Shown: positions 8,875 through 18,249 of the stretch, in pieces | Layout of the letters: every line of letters begins with the position of its first letter | Numbering within the stretch: position 1 is the stretch's first letter | Origin: Plantibacter flavus | GTDB lineage: Bacteria; Actinomycetota; Actinomycetes; Actinomycetales; Microbacteriaceae | Length of the DNA: 64,000 nt | Direction: 5' to 3' | Assembly: GCF_002024505.1 (NCBI RefSeq) | Contig: NZ_CP019402.1 | Span: 1,922,001 to 1,986,000 of the forward strand | The notes under the pieces: generated by a model | The model's database searches: none | What the model was told of the DNA's origin: nothing | Seen by the model: only the letters and a program-made list of their open reading frames with translations | Program-made: the position numbers and the translations under genes

Positions 8875-10308
8875 TCAGAACGTCTTGTACTGCTCCTTGA
8901 AGTGGTCCTCGAGGGACTCCAGGCTCTTGCCCTTCGTCTCCGGGACACTCGTCGCGACGAAGAGGATGGCGAGGAGACCGACCGCTGCGAAGAGCAGGAA
9001 CGTTCCGAAGCCGAGGGACTCGACGAGCGAGGGGAACGCCAGCGAGATGATGGCGTTCGTGGACCAGAGCACCAGGACGGTGATGCCGATCATGACGCCG
9101 CGCATCTTGAGAGGGAAGATCTCGGCGATCATGAGCCAGGCGAGGGGGCCGATGGTGCCCTGCATGATCCCGATGAAGAGCAGGATCGCGATGAGGAGCA
9201 GCCACGGGCGGACGGGGTTGTCCTCGGGCAGCCCCAGGCCGATGGCGCCGACGAGCAGGTGCATCGTCGTGGTCCCGATGAAGCCGAACAGCATCAGCGA
9301 GCGACGGTTGAAGCGGTTGATGATGGAGAGCGCCACGAGCATCGCCGTGACGGACATCACACCGTTCAGGACGTTGAAGCTGAGCGCCGCGTTCCGGGTG
9401 AAGCCGGCCGCCTCGAGCACCTGGGTGCCGTAGTACATCATCGAGTTGATGCCGGTGAGTTGCTGGTAGGCGGCGATGCCGATGCCGATGAACAAAAGGC
9501 GACGAATCCACGGCGTGCGGACGATGTCGCGGAACGTGCCCGACTGCTCGTCCTTCTCGATCTCGGAGAGCTGCCGGACCTCCTCCATCTCGGCGACCGC
9601 GCGCTCCTCGGAACGCACCTGCCGGAGCACCTCGAGGGCCTCGTCGTCTCGTCCGCGGGCGATGAGCCAGCGCGGACTCTCGGGCATCCGGAGCATGCCG
9701 AAGAACAGGACGAACGCCGGGATCACGGCGATGGCGAGCATGTAGCGCCAGACGTGGTCGTTGGAGCCCCAGACGTTGCCGATGATCGCGTTGATCGCGA
9801 AAGCGAGGAACTGCCCGCCGACGATCATGAGCTCGTTCCGCGACACGAGGCTGCCGCGCTTCTCGAACGGCGCGACCTCGGCGAGGTAGACCGGCACCGT
9901 GACCGAGGCGCCGCCGACGGCGAGGCCGAGGATGAAGCGGAAGACGAGCAGGATCTCGTAGGTCGGGGCGATGACGCAGCCGCCGGCGCCGATGAAGAAC
10001 AGGACGGCGATGATGAGGATGTTGCGCTTGCGACCGAGGCGGTCCGACAGACGCCCACCGAAGAAGGCGCCGACGGCGGCACCGATCAGCAGGGTGAAGG
10101 TGATGAGTCCTTCTTGGAAGGAGTCGAGGCCGAAGTACTCCATCATGAACGACAGAGCGCCGTTGAGGACGCCGGTGTCGTAGCCGAAGAGCAGCCCGCC
10201 GAAGGTCGCGATGACGGCGACGAGGCCGAGGCGTCGGTTGTAGGGGCCGTTGCCGAGTGGCGGCAGGGCCACCTTCACGGCATTGGTGATCGTTCCACCA
10301 TGAGACAC
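8875..10308 (-). CDS. Sugar-porter MFS transporter, probable myo-inositol:H+ symporter (IolT-like)
   Basis: A 477-residue transporter with twelve predicted membrane helices. Sugar-porter signatures are visible: GGLLFGYDTGVLNGAL near the start, GGRLSDRLGRKR in the first cytoplasmic loop, PESPRWLI, QQLTGINSMMYYG in helix 7 and VPETKGKSLE at the C-terminus. The start is a GTG with AAAGGAG eight bases upstream. It converges on the inositol operon and carries an 18-bp IolR-like palindrome about 75-92 bp upstream, so inositol is the best-supported substrate; other polyols are possible. Confidence 0.82.
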   Translation of the reverse strand: MSHGGTITNAVKVALPPLGNGPYNRRLGLVAVIATFGGLLFGYDTGVLNGALSFMMEYFGLDSFQEGLITFTLLIGAAVGAFFGGRLSDRLGRKRNILIIAVLFFIGAGGCVIAPTYEILLVFRFILGLAVGGASVTVPVYLAEVAPFEKRGSLVSRNELMIVGGQFLAFAINAIIGNVWGSNDHVWRYMLAIAVIPAFVLFFGMLRMPESPRWLIARGRDDEALEVLRQVRSEERAVAEMEEVRQLSEIEKDEQSGTFRDIVRTPWIRRLLFIGIGIAAYQQLTGINSMMYYGTQVLEAAGFTRNAALSFNVLNGVMSVTAMLVALSIINRFNRRSLMLFGFIGTTTMHLLVGAIGLGLPEDNPVRPWLLLIAILLFIGIMQGTIGPLAWLMIAEIFPLKMRGVMIGITVLVLWSTNAIISLAFPSLVESLGFGTFLLFAAVGLLAILFVATSVPETKGKSLESLEDHFKEQYKTF

Positions 10309-10382
10309 GTTGTTCGCTCCTTTGCGTGTTCCCGCCTCCGGCCCCGATGGGCCGGTTGTCGACGCTGAACCGGGTGAGAATG

Positions 10383-10400
10383 TGTCCTTATGTTAGGACA
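10383..10400. promoter_or_regulatory. Palindromic operator TGTCCT-N6-AGGACA
   Basis: The sequence TGTCCTTATGTTAGGACA is an inverted repeat that contains TGTTAGGACA, the complement of TGTCCTAACA. The same word recurs in the promoters of the ABC importer and transaldolase genes near 39.3 and 40.6 kb. It fits the IolR site consensus of Corynebacterium glutamicum as I recall it (KGWCHTRACA). Likely bound by the GntR protein encoded near 40 kb. Confidence 0.75.
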
Positions 10401-10473
10401 TTCTGCCAACAAGCGCTAGTGAGTGCTCTGATCTGGTGAGATGGGTGGGCCCGTCGGCTCCAAGCCTGAGGAA

Positions 10474-11307
10474 CTACAGGGTCTCTCCAGCGTCAGCCAG
10501 GAGGGTGCTGCCGGTCATGATCATGGAGAGGTCGCTCGCGGCGAAGAGGACGACGCGGGCGATGTCGTCTGGGGTGCCGAAGCGTCCGATGAGGCTCTGG
10601 TTCATGACATCGAGTTTCGGGAGCTCGACGCCGGCTGCAGCGGCGGCCTCGGCGGCGGCGGCCGCGACGGCGAGATTCCCCTCCGTGGGCACGAAGCTCG
10701 GCGCGACACCGAGGACCCGGACGCCGAGCGGAGCGAGGTCGACCGCGAGCGACTTCGTGAGTCCGAGCGCCGCGTGCTTCGAACTCACGTAGGCGGACAT
10801 GCCCGGGAAGGCGACCTGGACCCCGGCGGTCGAGACGATGTTCACGATGACGCCGCCGGACCCGTCCGCCGTCATGCGTCGTGCCGCTTCGCGCGCCCCG
10901 AGGAAGACGCCGCGGGCGTTGACGGCGAAGACCCGGTCCCAGGTCTCGTCGTCCATCTCGAGCACCGGGGCGTTGGGGAAGACGCCGGCGTTGTTCACCC
11001 AGACGTCGATCCCTCCGAGCTCGGTGACGGCGAGGTCTGCGGCGGCCGCGACGGTTGCGGCGTCGCTTACGTCGGCGCGGGTTCCGAGGGCCGTGACACC
11101 GAACCGCGCGTGGAGCTCGTCGGCCGCGGTGCGCGCGGCGTCCTCATGCAGGTCGACGATGAGGAGGTCGGCGCCGGCCTCCGCGAGTCGGACGGCGATG
11201 GCCTTGCCCAGTCCTTGCGCGCCTCCGGTGACGACGGCGCGTCGCCCGGCGAGGGAGAGGAGGTCTGCGAGCGGGGTCTCGGAGACATCGGGGAAGGGGT
11301 AGGGCAT
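10474..11307 (-). CDS. Short-chain dehydrogenase/reductase
   Basis: A 277-residue classical SDR. The NAD(P)-binding glycine motif is TGGAQGLGKAIA (about 29-40), followed by NNAG and the catalytic YVSSK (Tyr-x-x-x-Lys). The C-terminal end is the usual Gly-rich strand of the family. I start at the ATG of MPYPF because GGAGG lies five bases upstream; longer in-frame starts have no such site. It is divergent from a TetR gene 78 bp away that probably controls it. Substrate unknown. Confidence 0.82.
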   Translation of the reverse strand: MPYPFPDVSETPLADLLSLAGRRAVVTGGAQGLGKAIAVRLAEAGADLLIVDLHEDAARTAADELHARFGVTALGTRADVSDAATVAAAADLAVTELGGIDVWVNNAGVFPNAPVLEMDDETWDRVFAVNARGVFLGAREAARRMTADGSGGVIVNIVSTAGVQVAFPGMSAYVSSKHAALGLTKSLAVDLAPLGVRVLGVAPSFVPTEGNLAVAAAAAEAAAAAGVELPKLDVMNQSLIGRFGTPDDIARVVLFAASDLSMIMTGSTLLADAGETL

Positions 11308-11373
11308 GACGACCTCCATGTCGTGGCAACGGTATTGGCAGAGTATGTCATAAAACGACCTGCGCGCGGGCGC

Positions 11374-11379
11374 TAGCGT
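11374..11379 (+). promoter_or_regulatory. TAGCGT -10 element, probable leaderless promoter
   Basis: TAGCGT lies exactly six bases before the ATG of the TetR gene and no Shine-Dalgarno sequence precedes that ATG. This geometry is typical of leaderless actinobacterial transcripts. A short palindrome TATG-T-CATA lies about 30 bp upstream and could be the TetR site. Confidence 0.55.
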
Positions 11380-11385
11380 GGGTGC

Positions 11386-11997
11386 ATGACCGCCAAACGG
11401 GGCCCCGGCCGCCCGCCCGTCTCCGAACCTGACGAACTCCGGTCCCGAGCGCTCGACGTGCTCTACCGCCGCGGGTACGAGGGCACGACGATGGGCGTGC
11501 TGGCGGAAGAGGTCGGGGTGAGTGTCCGCACCCTGCATCGGTACTTCCCGACGAAAGCTGACATCGTGTGGGGTGGCATCGAGGGGGCGATCGATGCGCT
11601 GGCTCACGGCTTCGCGACGGCCGACGATTCACTGCCCATCGCCGACGCCATTGCCGCGGTCGTGCTCGACGTGTTCGACCAGGACGCCGACGCGCTCGCC
11701 GTCGGCCGCGCTCGGATGCGCCTGATCGCGACGACCCGCGAACTACGTGAGACGAGGCCGGAGACCTACCGGCGGTGGCGCGAGCAGACCATCGAGTTCG
11801 TCGCGCGGCGCCTCGAGGCCTCGCCGTCCGACATCGTCCCGCGAGCCGTCGGGGCCGCTGTTCAGGCGGCGATCGACGAGGCGCTGGCCTGGTGGGCAGC
11901 CGGTAATCGTGATACCTCTCCCGCGCAGGCGGTCGCGGAGGCGCTTCACGGCTTCGACGTCATCCGCACGAGCGGTGTGGACTCGCCGGCCCGCTGA
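11386..11997 (+). CDS. TetR-family transcriptional regulator
   Basis: A 203-residue protein with the N-terminal TetR helix-turn-helix: RALDVLYRRGYEGTTMGVLAEEVGVSVRTLHRYFPTKADI, given here in pieces as RRGYEGTTM, LAEEVGVS and RYFPTKADI. The C-terminal half is the variable ligand-binding domain. It is divergent from the SDR gene, the standard layout for a TetR repressor and its target. The gene ends two bases before a convergent second TetR gene. Probably translated from a leaderless mRNA. Confidence 0.82.
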   Translation: MTAKRGPGRPPVSEPDELRSRALDVLYRRGYEGTTMGVLAEEVGVSVRTLHRYFPTKADIVWGGIEGAIDALAHGFATADDSLPIADAIAAVVLDVFDQDADALAVGRARMRLIATTRELRETRPETYRRWREQTIEFVARRLEASPSDIVPRAVGAAVQAAIDEALAWWAAGNRDTSPAQAVAEALHGFDVIRTSGVDSPAR

Positions 11998-11999
11998 CC

Positions 12000-12656
12000 T
12001 CACGCCGTCGTGGTGGCGCCGTCCTCCGGGGACGCGATCAGGCGCATGAAGGCCTCGAGCAGCGGCAGGGTCTCGCGCTCCGGGTCCAAGAGCGCCTGGA
12101 TGCGCAGACCGTCGATCATCGCCAGCGTCATCGTCACCTTGTCATCGGCGGTGAGCTGCTCCCCGTCGGCGGCCGTCGAGAGCCGCTTGTCGGTGAAGTG
12201 CTCGCGCATGCGGGCTCGGCGGGCCATGAAGAAGTCGTGCGCGGGGTGGTGGGGGTTCGTGGCCGCGATGGTGATCGCGAGCCAGTTGCGTTGCTGCTCG
12301 GGGTGGGCGAAGTCCTCCTCGAGCACCGCGCTCAGGACGCGGTCCGCCGGCAGTCTGGACTGCATGATGCGCTGGGCGAGCTCGAGGTCGTCGGCGTCCC
12401 GCTGCGCGAGGGCGGCCAGGAGGAGGTCGTCCTTCGTCGCGAAGTGGCGGAGGAGCGCGGCGTGCGTGACGCTCGCGCGGGAGGCGATGTCCCGCAGTGA
12501 GGCCCGCTCGTAGCCGTGCTCGGCGAAGCTCGCCGACGCCGCCCGGATCATCTCGGCGCGGCGGGCCGGTGTCGTCGCGTAGGGGCCGCGGGGGCCACGT
12601 CGACCGCGGGTCGGGTTCCCCTCCGGTGCGATGTTCGTCGCCGTGCTCGTCGTCAT
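12000..12656 (-). CDS. TetR-family regulator of the adjacent glycoside transporter operon
   Basis: A 218-residue TetR protein. The helix-turn-helix includes FAEHGYERASLRDIASRASV and LLRHFATKDDLLLAAL; a C-terminal domain follows with TADDKVTMTLAMIDGLRIQALLDPE, typical of TetR_C. The start is the ATG with GAGGAAGG upstream; the longer open frame runs into the promoter. It is divergent from the MFS transporter that begins the GH78/GH1 operon, with a 22-bp palindrome between them. The ligand may be a glycoside or aglycone, which is inference. Confidence 0.85.
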   Translation of the reverse strand: MTTSTATNIAPEGNPTRGRRGPRGPYATTPARRAEMIRAASASFAEHGYERASLRDIASRASVTHAALLRHFATKDDLLLAALAQRDADDLELAQRIMQSRLPADRVLSAVLEEDFAHPEQQRNWLAITIAATNPHHPAHDFFMARRARMREHFTDKRLSTAADGEQLTADDKVTMTLAMIDGLRIQALLDPERETLPLLEAFMRLIASPEDGATTTA

Positions 12657-12720
12657 GCTCGGCCTTCCTCGCGTCGATCGGACAGGTGTTGCCCGGGACT
12701 TGCCAATTGTATCCGCGATG

Positions 12721-12742
12721 GTTACTGTTTCCAAACAGTAAC
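12721..12742. promoter_or_regulatory. TetR operator, perfect 10-bp-arm palindrome
   Basis: GTTACTGTTT-CC-AAACAGTAAC is a perfect inverted repeat in the divergent TetR/MFS intergenic region. A further half-site, GGTTACAGTTTG, follows at 12749-12760. Spacing and symmetry match TetR-family operators, so the repressor would block both promoters. Confidence 0.8.
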
Positions 12743-12833
12743 CATGTTGGTTACAGTTTGCCGGAGTCGCACACCGCTGTCGCCCGGACGCAGACCAGCA
12801 CCGTAGCCGGTCGACACACCCGATGAAGGAGTC

Positions 12834-14195
12834 ATGGTGTCCCCGAACGAACCCGATCCCACCGCCCGCGCCGCAGCCGGTCTCGCCGCGGCCCAGCCCA
12901 CCCCGGGCGCGCAGCCCGAACCCGACGGACTCGACGCCGCCCCGGCCACCGTGCAGGAACCGCAGACCCCGGTCAGCCGCTCCTACATCTTCTGGCTCAT
13001 GCTCGCCAGCTTCGGCGCGTCCATGGCCATGATGGTGCCGCTGTCGTACGGTATCGCCGTCCGCATCTCCGAGCTCGCGCCGGGTCACGAGGAGGTGCTC
13101 GGCTACATCACCGGGACGGCCCAGCTCGTCTACCTCGTCATCAGCCCCATGGTCGGCATCTGGAGCGACCGCGTCCGCTCACGCCTCGGCCGCCGCACAC
13201 CGTTCATCTTCCTCGGCGTCGGGATCGGCCTCATCGGCCTCATCGTCATGGGACTCGCGCCCGACCTCCTCATCGTCGGTGCCGGCTGGGTGCTCGGCAT
13301 GTCCGGCTGGTCCATCTGTGGCGCAGCGATCCAGACGCTGCAGGCGGACAAGCTCCCGGAGTCGCAGCGCGGCAAGGTGTCGGCACTGACCGGGCTCATG
13401 ACGCAGATCGCGCCGGTCCTCGGCATCGGCGTCGCCTACGCGGTGTCGTCCAGCACCTTCCTCGTGTTCCTCGTCCCCGGCGTCATCGGCGCCGTCCTCC
13501 TCGCGATCTTCCCGCTCATCAAGCCGGAGGGGAGCTCCAAGCACCTCGCGAAGACGGATACCGTCACCGTCGGCTCCGTCGTCCGCAGCTACGGCTTCAA
13601 CGTGCGCAAGTACCCGGACTTCGCCTGGAACTGGCTCGGTCGCTTCGTCTTCTTCATCGGCCTCTACTTCAACACCACGTTCGGCACCTTCTTCTACGCG
13701 CAGCGGCTCGACCTCCCGGTCCGCGAGGTCGCCGGGGTCGTCGCTACGATCGGGATGCTCGGTGTGGTCGCCGCGGCCGGTGGGGCGCTGCTCGGCGGCT
13801 TCCTCTCCGACAAGCTCAAGCGTCGGCGGCTGTTCGTGCTCATCGCCTCGCTCCTCTTCGTCGCCGGTGCCCTGGCCGAGGCGTTCGCGTGGTCGCTGCC
13901 GCAGCTGATCATCGGTGCGGTGCTCATGCAGACCGCGATCGCGGTGTTCGCGACGGTGGACCAGGCGATCATCTTCGCCATCCTGCCGAACCGCGAGGAG
14001 GCCGGCCGGTACATGGCGGTCGTCGCCTTCGCCCAGAAGATCCCGAGTGCCGTCGCGCCGCTGCTCGCCTCGGTCGTGATCACCCTCGGTGCGACCGGCG
14101 CGGAGAAGAACTACACGATCCTCTACCTCACGGGTGCGGTCCTCGCGCTCCTCGGCGGGATCATCGTCTCCACCAAGGTCAAAGCCGTCCGCTGA
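12834..14195 (+). CDS. MFS transporter, glycoside uptake (paralogue A)
   Basis: A 453-residue major-facilitator protein with twelve predicted helices after a Pro/Ala-rich N-terminal tail of about 45 residues. The loop 2-3 signature is GIWSDRVRSRLGRRTPF and the loop 8-9 counterpart is GGFLSDKLKRRRLFVL. It closely resembles the second MFS protein near 23-24 kb, sharing KYPDF-WNWLGRF-FFIGLYFNT. It leads an operon with GH78 and GH1, so it probably imports a rhamnose- and glucose-containing glycoside that is then cut inside the cell. Confidence 0.83.
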   Translation: MVSPNEPDPTARAAAGLAAAQPTPGAQPEPDGLDAAPATVQEPQTPVSRSYIFWLMLASFGASMAMMVPLSYGIAVRISELAPGHEEVLGYITGTAQLVYLVISPMVGIWSDRVRSRLGRRTPFIFLGVGIGLIGLIVMGLAPDLLIVGAGWVLGMSGWSICGAAIQTLQADKLPESQRGKVSALTGLMTQIAPVLGIGVAYAVSSSTFLVFLVPGVIGAVLLAIFPLIKPEGSSKHLAKTDTVTVGSVVRSYGFNVRKYPDFAWNWLGRFVFFIGLYFNTTFGTFFYAQRLDLPVREVAGVVATIGMLGVVAAAGGALLGGFLSDKLKRRRLFVLIASLLFVAGALAEAFAWSLPQLIIGAVLMQTAIAVFATVDQAIIFAILPNREEAGRYMAVVAFAQKIPSAVAPLLASVVITLGATGAEKNYTILYLTGAVLALLGGIIVSTKVKAVR

Positions 14196-14253
14196 CCCGG
14201 CGCGGCCGCGCCGTCGACACCCCGTCCAGCACCACTGAGCAGAGAGCCACCGC

Positions 14254-16923
14254 ATGCACACGACACCCCACGATCTCACCGTCGACAGCGGCGGCGACCA
14301 GTTCGTCGTCACCGGGGCGACGCCGCGGCTCTCTTGGAAGCCAGGAGCGGGTGCGATCGGTGCCTTCGAGCTCGAGGCGGTGATCGGCGGGGTTCGGCAA
14401 CCGGTCGTGCTCGCGGACTGGCACCGCTACCTCGACTGGCCCTGGTCGCCGCTGTCCAGTCGTCAGCGCGTCGAGTGGCGCGTGCGCTCCACCGAGGAGG
14501 CCGCCGAGTGGTCGGAGCCGGCCTCGTTCGAGGTCGGCCTGCTGAACGAGGACTGGGAGGCGTCCTGGATCTCCCCGGTCGAAGCAGAGGATCCCGGCTA
14601 CGGGAACCGTCCCGCCCACCTCCTGTCCGTCGCGTTCCCGGTGGATCGGGAGATCCGGTCCGCCCGGCTCTACGCGACCGCCCTCGGGGTCTACACCGCG
14701 ACGGTCAACGGCGAGCGTGTCGGCAGCGCGGAGCTCTCCCCGGGCTCGACCTCGTACGACCGGACCCTCTACGCCCAGGCGTCCGACATCGCCGGTGCGC
14801 TGGCCCACGGCACGAACCTGCTCGACATCGAGCTGTCCGACGGTTGGTATCGCGGACAGGTCGGTGCATTCCGCATCCCGTCCGGCTGGGGGACCGTCCT
14901 CGGTCTCCGGGCCGAGGTCCACGTCGATCTCGCGGACGGCACCACGCTGGTGGTCCGCTCCGACGAGCGCTGGACCAGCAGGCCGTCCACGATCACCAGA
15001 GCCGACCTCATGGACGGCCAGACGGTCGACCTGACGCGCGTGGCGGCGACGGGCACCGGTGTCGTCGTCGACGCGGTGGTGGACCCGCCGGCGATCGACT
15101 GGTCGCCGGCGCCCGCCGTGAAGGTGGTCGCCTCGCGCGCCCCGAGCAGCGTCCGCGAGCTGCGCGAGGGCGTGTGGGTCGTCGACTTCGGCCAGAACTC
15201 CTCCGGATGGCTCCGGCTCGGAGATCTCGGACCCGCGGGCACCCGGACCGAGATCGACTACGGCGAGTATGTCGGAGCGGACGGCGACCTCTCGACGACC
15301 CACCTCGACTCCCACCGTCCGGGCGAACCGGCACGGGTCTTCCGGCAGCACGACGAGGTGGTCGCGGGGGAGACGCCGGCCGTCTTCGAACCGCGGCACA
15401 CCGTCCACGGCTTCCAGTACGCACGGATCGTGCGACACGGTGCGCCGCTCGACCCGGCGACGCTCTCGATGCAGATCGTCCACACCGACCTCGCGCAGGC
15501 CGGCACGTTCGCGTGCAGCGACCCCGACCTGGAATCGCTCCATCGACTCGCCGAGTGGAGCTTCCTCGGCAACGCCGTCGACGTCCCGACGGACTGTCCG
15601 ACGCGGGAACGGCTCGCCTGGAGCGGCGACTACCAGGTGTTCGTCTCCACGGCCACACGGCTCCGCGACGTGAGCGGGTTCAGTCGGAAGTGGCTGCGTT
15701 CCGTCCGTGACGACCAGCTCGACGACGGTCGCATCACGAACTTCTCGCCGGACGGTCGACGCATCAAGCAGCGACTCGACGACCAGTTCGCGATGATGAC
15801 CGGTTCCGCGGGCTGGGGCGACGCGATCGTCGCGGTGCCCTGGGAGCTGTACCGCAGCTACGGCGACACCGAGGTGCTCGCGGAGAACTGGGACGCGATG
15901 GTCCGATGGGTCGAGTGGGCGATCGACCGCGCCCGGGAGACCCGCCACCACGCGCGGCAGCAGCGCTCGTCGGAGCCCGAGGCATTCGAGGAGTTCCTCT
16001 GGGACGGCACGTTCCACTGGGGTGAGTGGACGGAGCCGCGGGAGCTCGACGCCGACGGCAAGGTGATTGACCCGATCGTCGACGATCCGATGGCCTGGTT
16101 CATGGCTGACAAGGGCGAGGTCGGAACGGCCTACCTCTTCCGTTCCACGTCCACGCTCGCGCAGATCGCGGCGATCCTCGGCCAGGACGATGCGGCGGAC
16201 CGCTACGCGCTGGTCGCCGAGGAGGTCCGCTCGGCCTGGCAGGCCGCTTACCTTCGGCCAGACGGCACGACCGAGACCGACACGCAGGCTGCCTACGTCC
16301 GGGCGCTGTCATTCGGGCTGCTCCCGGAGGCTCGTCGAGCCGCCGCGCTGGATCGCCTGGTGGAGCTCATCCGGCGAGCCGACACCCACCTCGGCACCGG
16401 GTTCCTCTCGACGGGGGACCTGCTCCCCGTGCTCGTCGAGGGTGGCCGTGCGGACGTGGCCTACGAGCTGCTCATGCAGCGCACGGAGCCCTCCTGGCTC
16501 ACCATGGTCGACCGTGGTGCGACCACCATCTGGGAGGCCTGGGAGGGCATCGACGCGGACGGTGTCGCCCACGAGTCCCTCAACCACTACAGCAAGGGGA
16601 CGTTCGCGCGCTTCCTCCACGAGTACACGCTCGGACTCCGGCAGGCCGAGGATTCGATCGCCTGGGATTCCATCATCATCGCACCCGTCCCCGGCGCCGG
16701 ACTGTCCTGGGCCAAGGGCTCCCACGAGTCGCCGAACGGGACGATCACCCTCCACTGGCGGCAGGAGGGCGGTGAACTGCTCATCGACGCGGTGATCCCG
16801 GCTGCGACCACAGCCCGGATCAGCTTCCCCGACGGTACCGAGTTCCACGCCGGCCCCGGCCGCTTCAGCGCCCGCCGCCCGTTCCGCACTCCGGTGGCCG
16901 AAGCTTCGGTCGCCTCCATCTGA
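14254..16923 (+). CDS. Alpha-L-rhamnosidase, glycoside hydrolase family 78
   Basis: An 889-residue enzyme expected to release L-rhamnose from plant glycosides. The N-terminal half carries the beta-sandwich domains (ARLYATALGVYTATVNGERVG is a typical rhamnosidase N-domain stretch). The (alpha/alpha)6 catalytic domain has the family motif DVPTDCPTRERLAWSGDYQ around 443-461, then ATTIWEAWEG and SLNHYSKG, and ends with a C-terminal beta-domain. There is no signal peptide, so it acts in the cytoplasm on imported glycosides. It lies 58 bp after the MFS gene and 34 bp before GH1. Confidence 0.92.
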   Translation: MHTTPHDLTVDSGGDQFVVTGATPRLSWKPGAGAIGAFELEAVIGGVRQPVVLADWHRYLDWPWSPLSSRQRVEWRVRSTEEAAEWSEPASFEVGLLNEDWEASWISPVEAEDPGYGNRPAHLLSVAFPVDREIRSARLYATALGVYTATVNGERVGSAELSPGSTSYDRTLYAQASDIAGALAHGTNLLDIELSDGWYRGQVGAFRIPSGWGTVLGLRAEVHVDLADGTTLVVRSDERWTSRPSTITRADLMDGQTVDLTRVAATGTGVVVDAVVDPPAIDWSPAPAVKVVASRAPSSVRELREGVWVVDFGQNSSGWLRLGDLGPAGTRTEIDYGEYVGADGDLSTTHLDSHRPGEPARVFRQHDEVVAGETPAVFEPRHTVHGFQYARIVRHGAPLDPATLSMQIVHTDLAQAGTFACSDPDLESLHRLAEWSFLGNAVDVPTDCPTRERLAWSGDYQVFVSTATRLRDVSGFSRKWLRSVRDDQLDDGRITNFSPDGRRIKQRLDDQFAMMTGSAGWGDAIVAVPWELYRSYGDTEVLAENWDAMVRWVEWAIDRARETRHHARQQRSSEPEAFEEFLWDGTFHWGEWTEPRELDADGKVIDPIVDDPMAWFMADKGEVGTAYLFRSTSTLAQIAAILGQDDAADRYALVAEEVRSAWQAAYLRPDGTTETDTQAAYVRALSFGLLPEARRAAALDRLVELIRRADTHLGTGFLSTGDLLPVLVEGGRADVAYELLMQRTEPSWLTMVDRGATTIWEAWEGIDADGVAHESLNHYSKGTFARFLHEYTLGLRQAEDSIAWDSIIIAPVPGAGLSWAKGSHESPNGTITLHWRQEGGELLIDAVIPAATTARISFPDGTEFHAGPGRFSARRPFRTPVAEASVASI

Positions 16924-16957
16924 CCATCGCACCACGAACGAGAGAGCATCGACGACC

Positions 16958-18199
16958 ATGACGACGACCTTCCCCGACGGATTCCTCTGGGGCGCGGCGA
17001 CCGCCGGCCACCAGATCGAGGGCAACAACGTGAACAGCGACTGGTGGGCGCGCGAGCAGTCCATGCCGGGCATGGAACTGTCCGGCGACGCCTGTGACAG
17101 CTATCACCGCTACCGCGAGGACATCGCCCTCCTCGCCGAGGCCGGGCTCACCTCCTACCGCTTCAGCCTCGAGTGGTCACGGATCGAGCCGGTGCAGGGG
17201 CACACCTCGCGGGCGGAGCTCGCCCACTACCGGCGCATGATCGAGTGTTGCTTCGAGCACGGCGTCACCCCGGTGGTCACCCTGCAGCACTTCACGACAC
17301 CCCAATGGTTCGCCGAGCGAGGCGGCTGGTTGGCGCCCGACGCCTCGGAGCGGTTCCAGGCCTACGTTGCAGAGGCGACCACGATCCTCGATGGTGTCGA
17401 GTGGGTCGTCACGATGAACGAACCGAACATGCAGGCCGCGATCATGACCGCCATGCGCCGCATGCAACAGGCCGGCGGGCAGTGGCAGAGCCCGACCGTC
17501 GAAGCCGAGGGGGAGTCGGAGCAGCAGTCGCACAGCGACTTCCTGACGTACGCCGATCCGGAGATCGGACGGACGTTCACGGCCATTCATCATGCGGCGC
17601 GGGCGATCGTGCGCGAGCGCACTGGCGCGAAGGTCGGCTGGACCATCGCCGCCGGCGCGCTCACCGCGGCCCCGGGCGGTGAGGAGAAGTTGCTCGAGAT
17701 CCGGTACGGCAAAGAGGACGTCTACTGGGAGGGCAGCCGCGGCGACGACTTCGTCGGCGTGCAGGCTTACTCGAGTCAGCAGGTCGATGCCCGCGGACTC
17801 GTGCCGCACCCGCCGCACCCGAATAACACCCTCGTCGGCACCGCATATCGCCCAGATTCGCTGGCGATGGCCGTCCGTCACGCCTGGGAGGTCACCGGTG
17901 GTGTGCCGGTGCTGATCACCGAGAACGGTATCGCCACCGCCGACGACGAGCAGCGCATCCGGTACACCCGGGAGGCGCTCGAGGGGCTCAGCGGCACAAT
18001 GGATGATGGCGTCGACGTGCGTGGGTACCTTCATTGGTCACTGCTCGACAACTTCGAGTGGGGTCACTGGGAGCCGACGTTCGGGCTCATCGCCATCGAC
18101 CGGGAGACCTTCGTCCGCACGCCGAAGCCGAGCCTCGCGTGGCTCGGTGGTGTCGCCCGGTTGAACGCGCTCGACACCGTCGGCGTCACCGAAGCCTGA
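16958..18199 (+). CDS. Beta-glucosidase, glycoside hydrolase family 1
   Basis: A 413-residue GH1 enzyme. The N-terminal signature FLWGAATAGHQIEG is intact; the acid/base Glu is E155 in TMNEPN and the nucleophile is E322 in ITENG, with the C-terminal HWSLLDNFEWGHWEPTFGLI block present. It is somewhat shorter than the usual 440-470 residues. There is no signal peptide. With the GH78 gene just upstream, the pair could strip a rhamnosyl-glucoside such as a rutinoside stepwise; exact sugar specificity is not readable. Confidence 0.92.
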   Translation: MTTTFPDGFLWGAATAGHQIEGNNVNSDWWAREQSMPGMELSGDACDSYHRYREDIALLAEAGLTSYRFSLEWSRIEPVQGHTSRAELAHYRRMIECCFEHGVTPVVTLQHFTTPQWFAERGGWLAPDASERFQAYVAEATTILDGVEWVVTMNEPNMQAAIMTAMRRMQQAGGQWQSPTVEAEGESEQQSHSDFLTYADPEIGRTFTAIHHAARAIVRERTGAKVGWTIAAGALTAAPGGEEKLLEIRYGKEDVYWEGSRGDDFVGVQAYSSQQVDARGLVPHPPHPNNTLVGTAYRPDSLAMAVRHAWEVTGGVPVLITENGIATADDEQRIRYTREALEGLSGTMDDGVDVRGYLHWSLLDNFEWGHWEPTFGLIAIDRETFVRTPKPSLAWLGGVARLNALDTVGVTEA

Positions 18200-18204
18200 C
18201 AACT

Positions 18205-18238
18205 CGATGCGGGGCTTGTCCGCGCAGGCCCCGCATCG
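18205..18238. terminator. Bidirectional terminator hairpin
   Basis: Perfect 11-bp arms CGATGCGGGGC and GCCCCGCATCG with a 12-base loop lie between the convergent GH1 and LacI genes. Confidence 0.8.
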
Positions 18239-18249
18239 TCGTCCCCGCG

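Noticed and set aside
8902..10368. 488-codon open frame on the plus strand opposite the sugar porter
   Set aside because: Composition is almost entirely Glu, Asp, Arg and Gly with no hydrophobic core; it mirrors the transporter gene.
14179..16017. 612-codon minus-strand open frame opposite GH78
   Set aside because: The GH78 gene has intact catalytic motifs on the other strand; the antisense reading has no motif.
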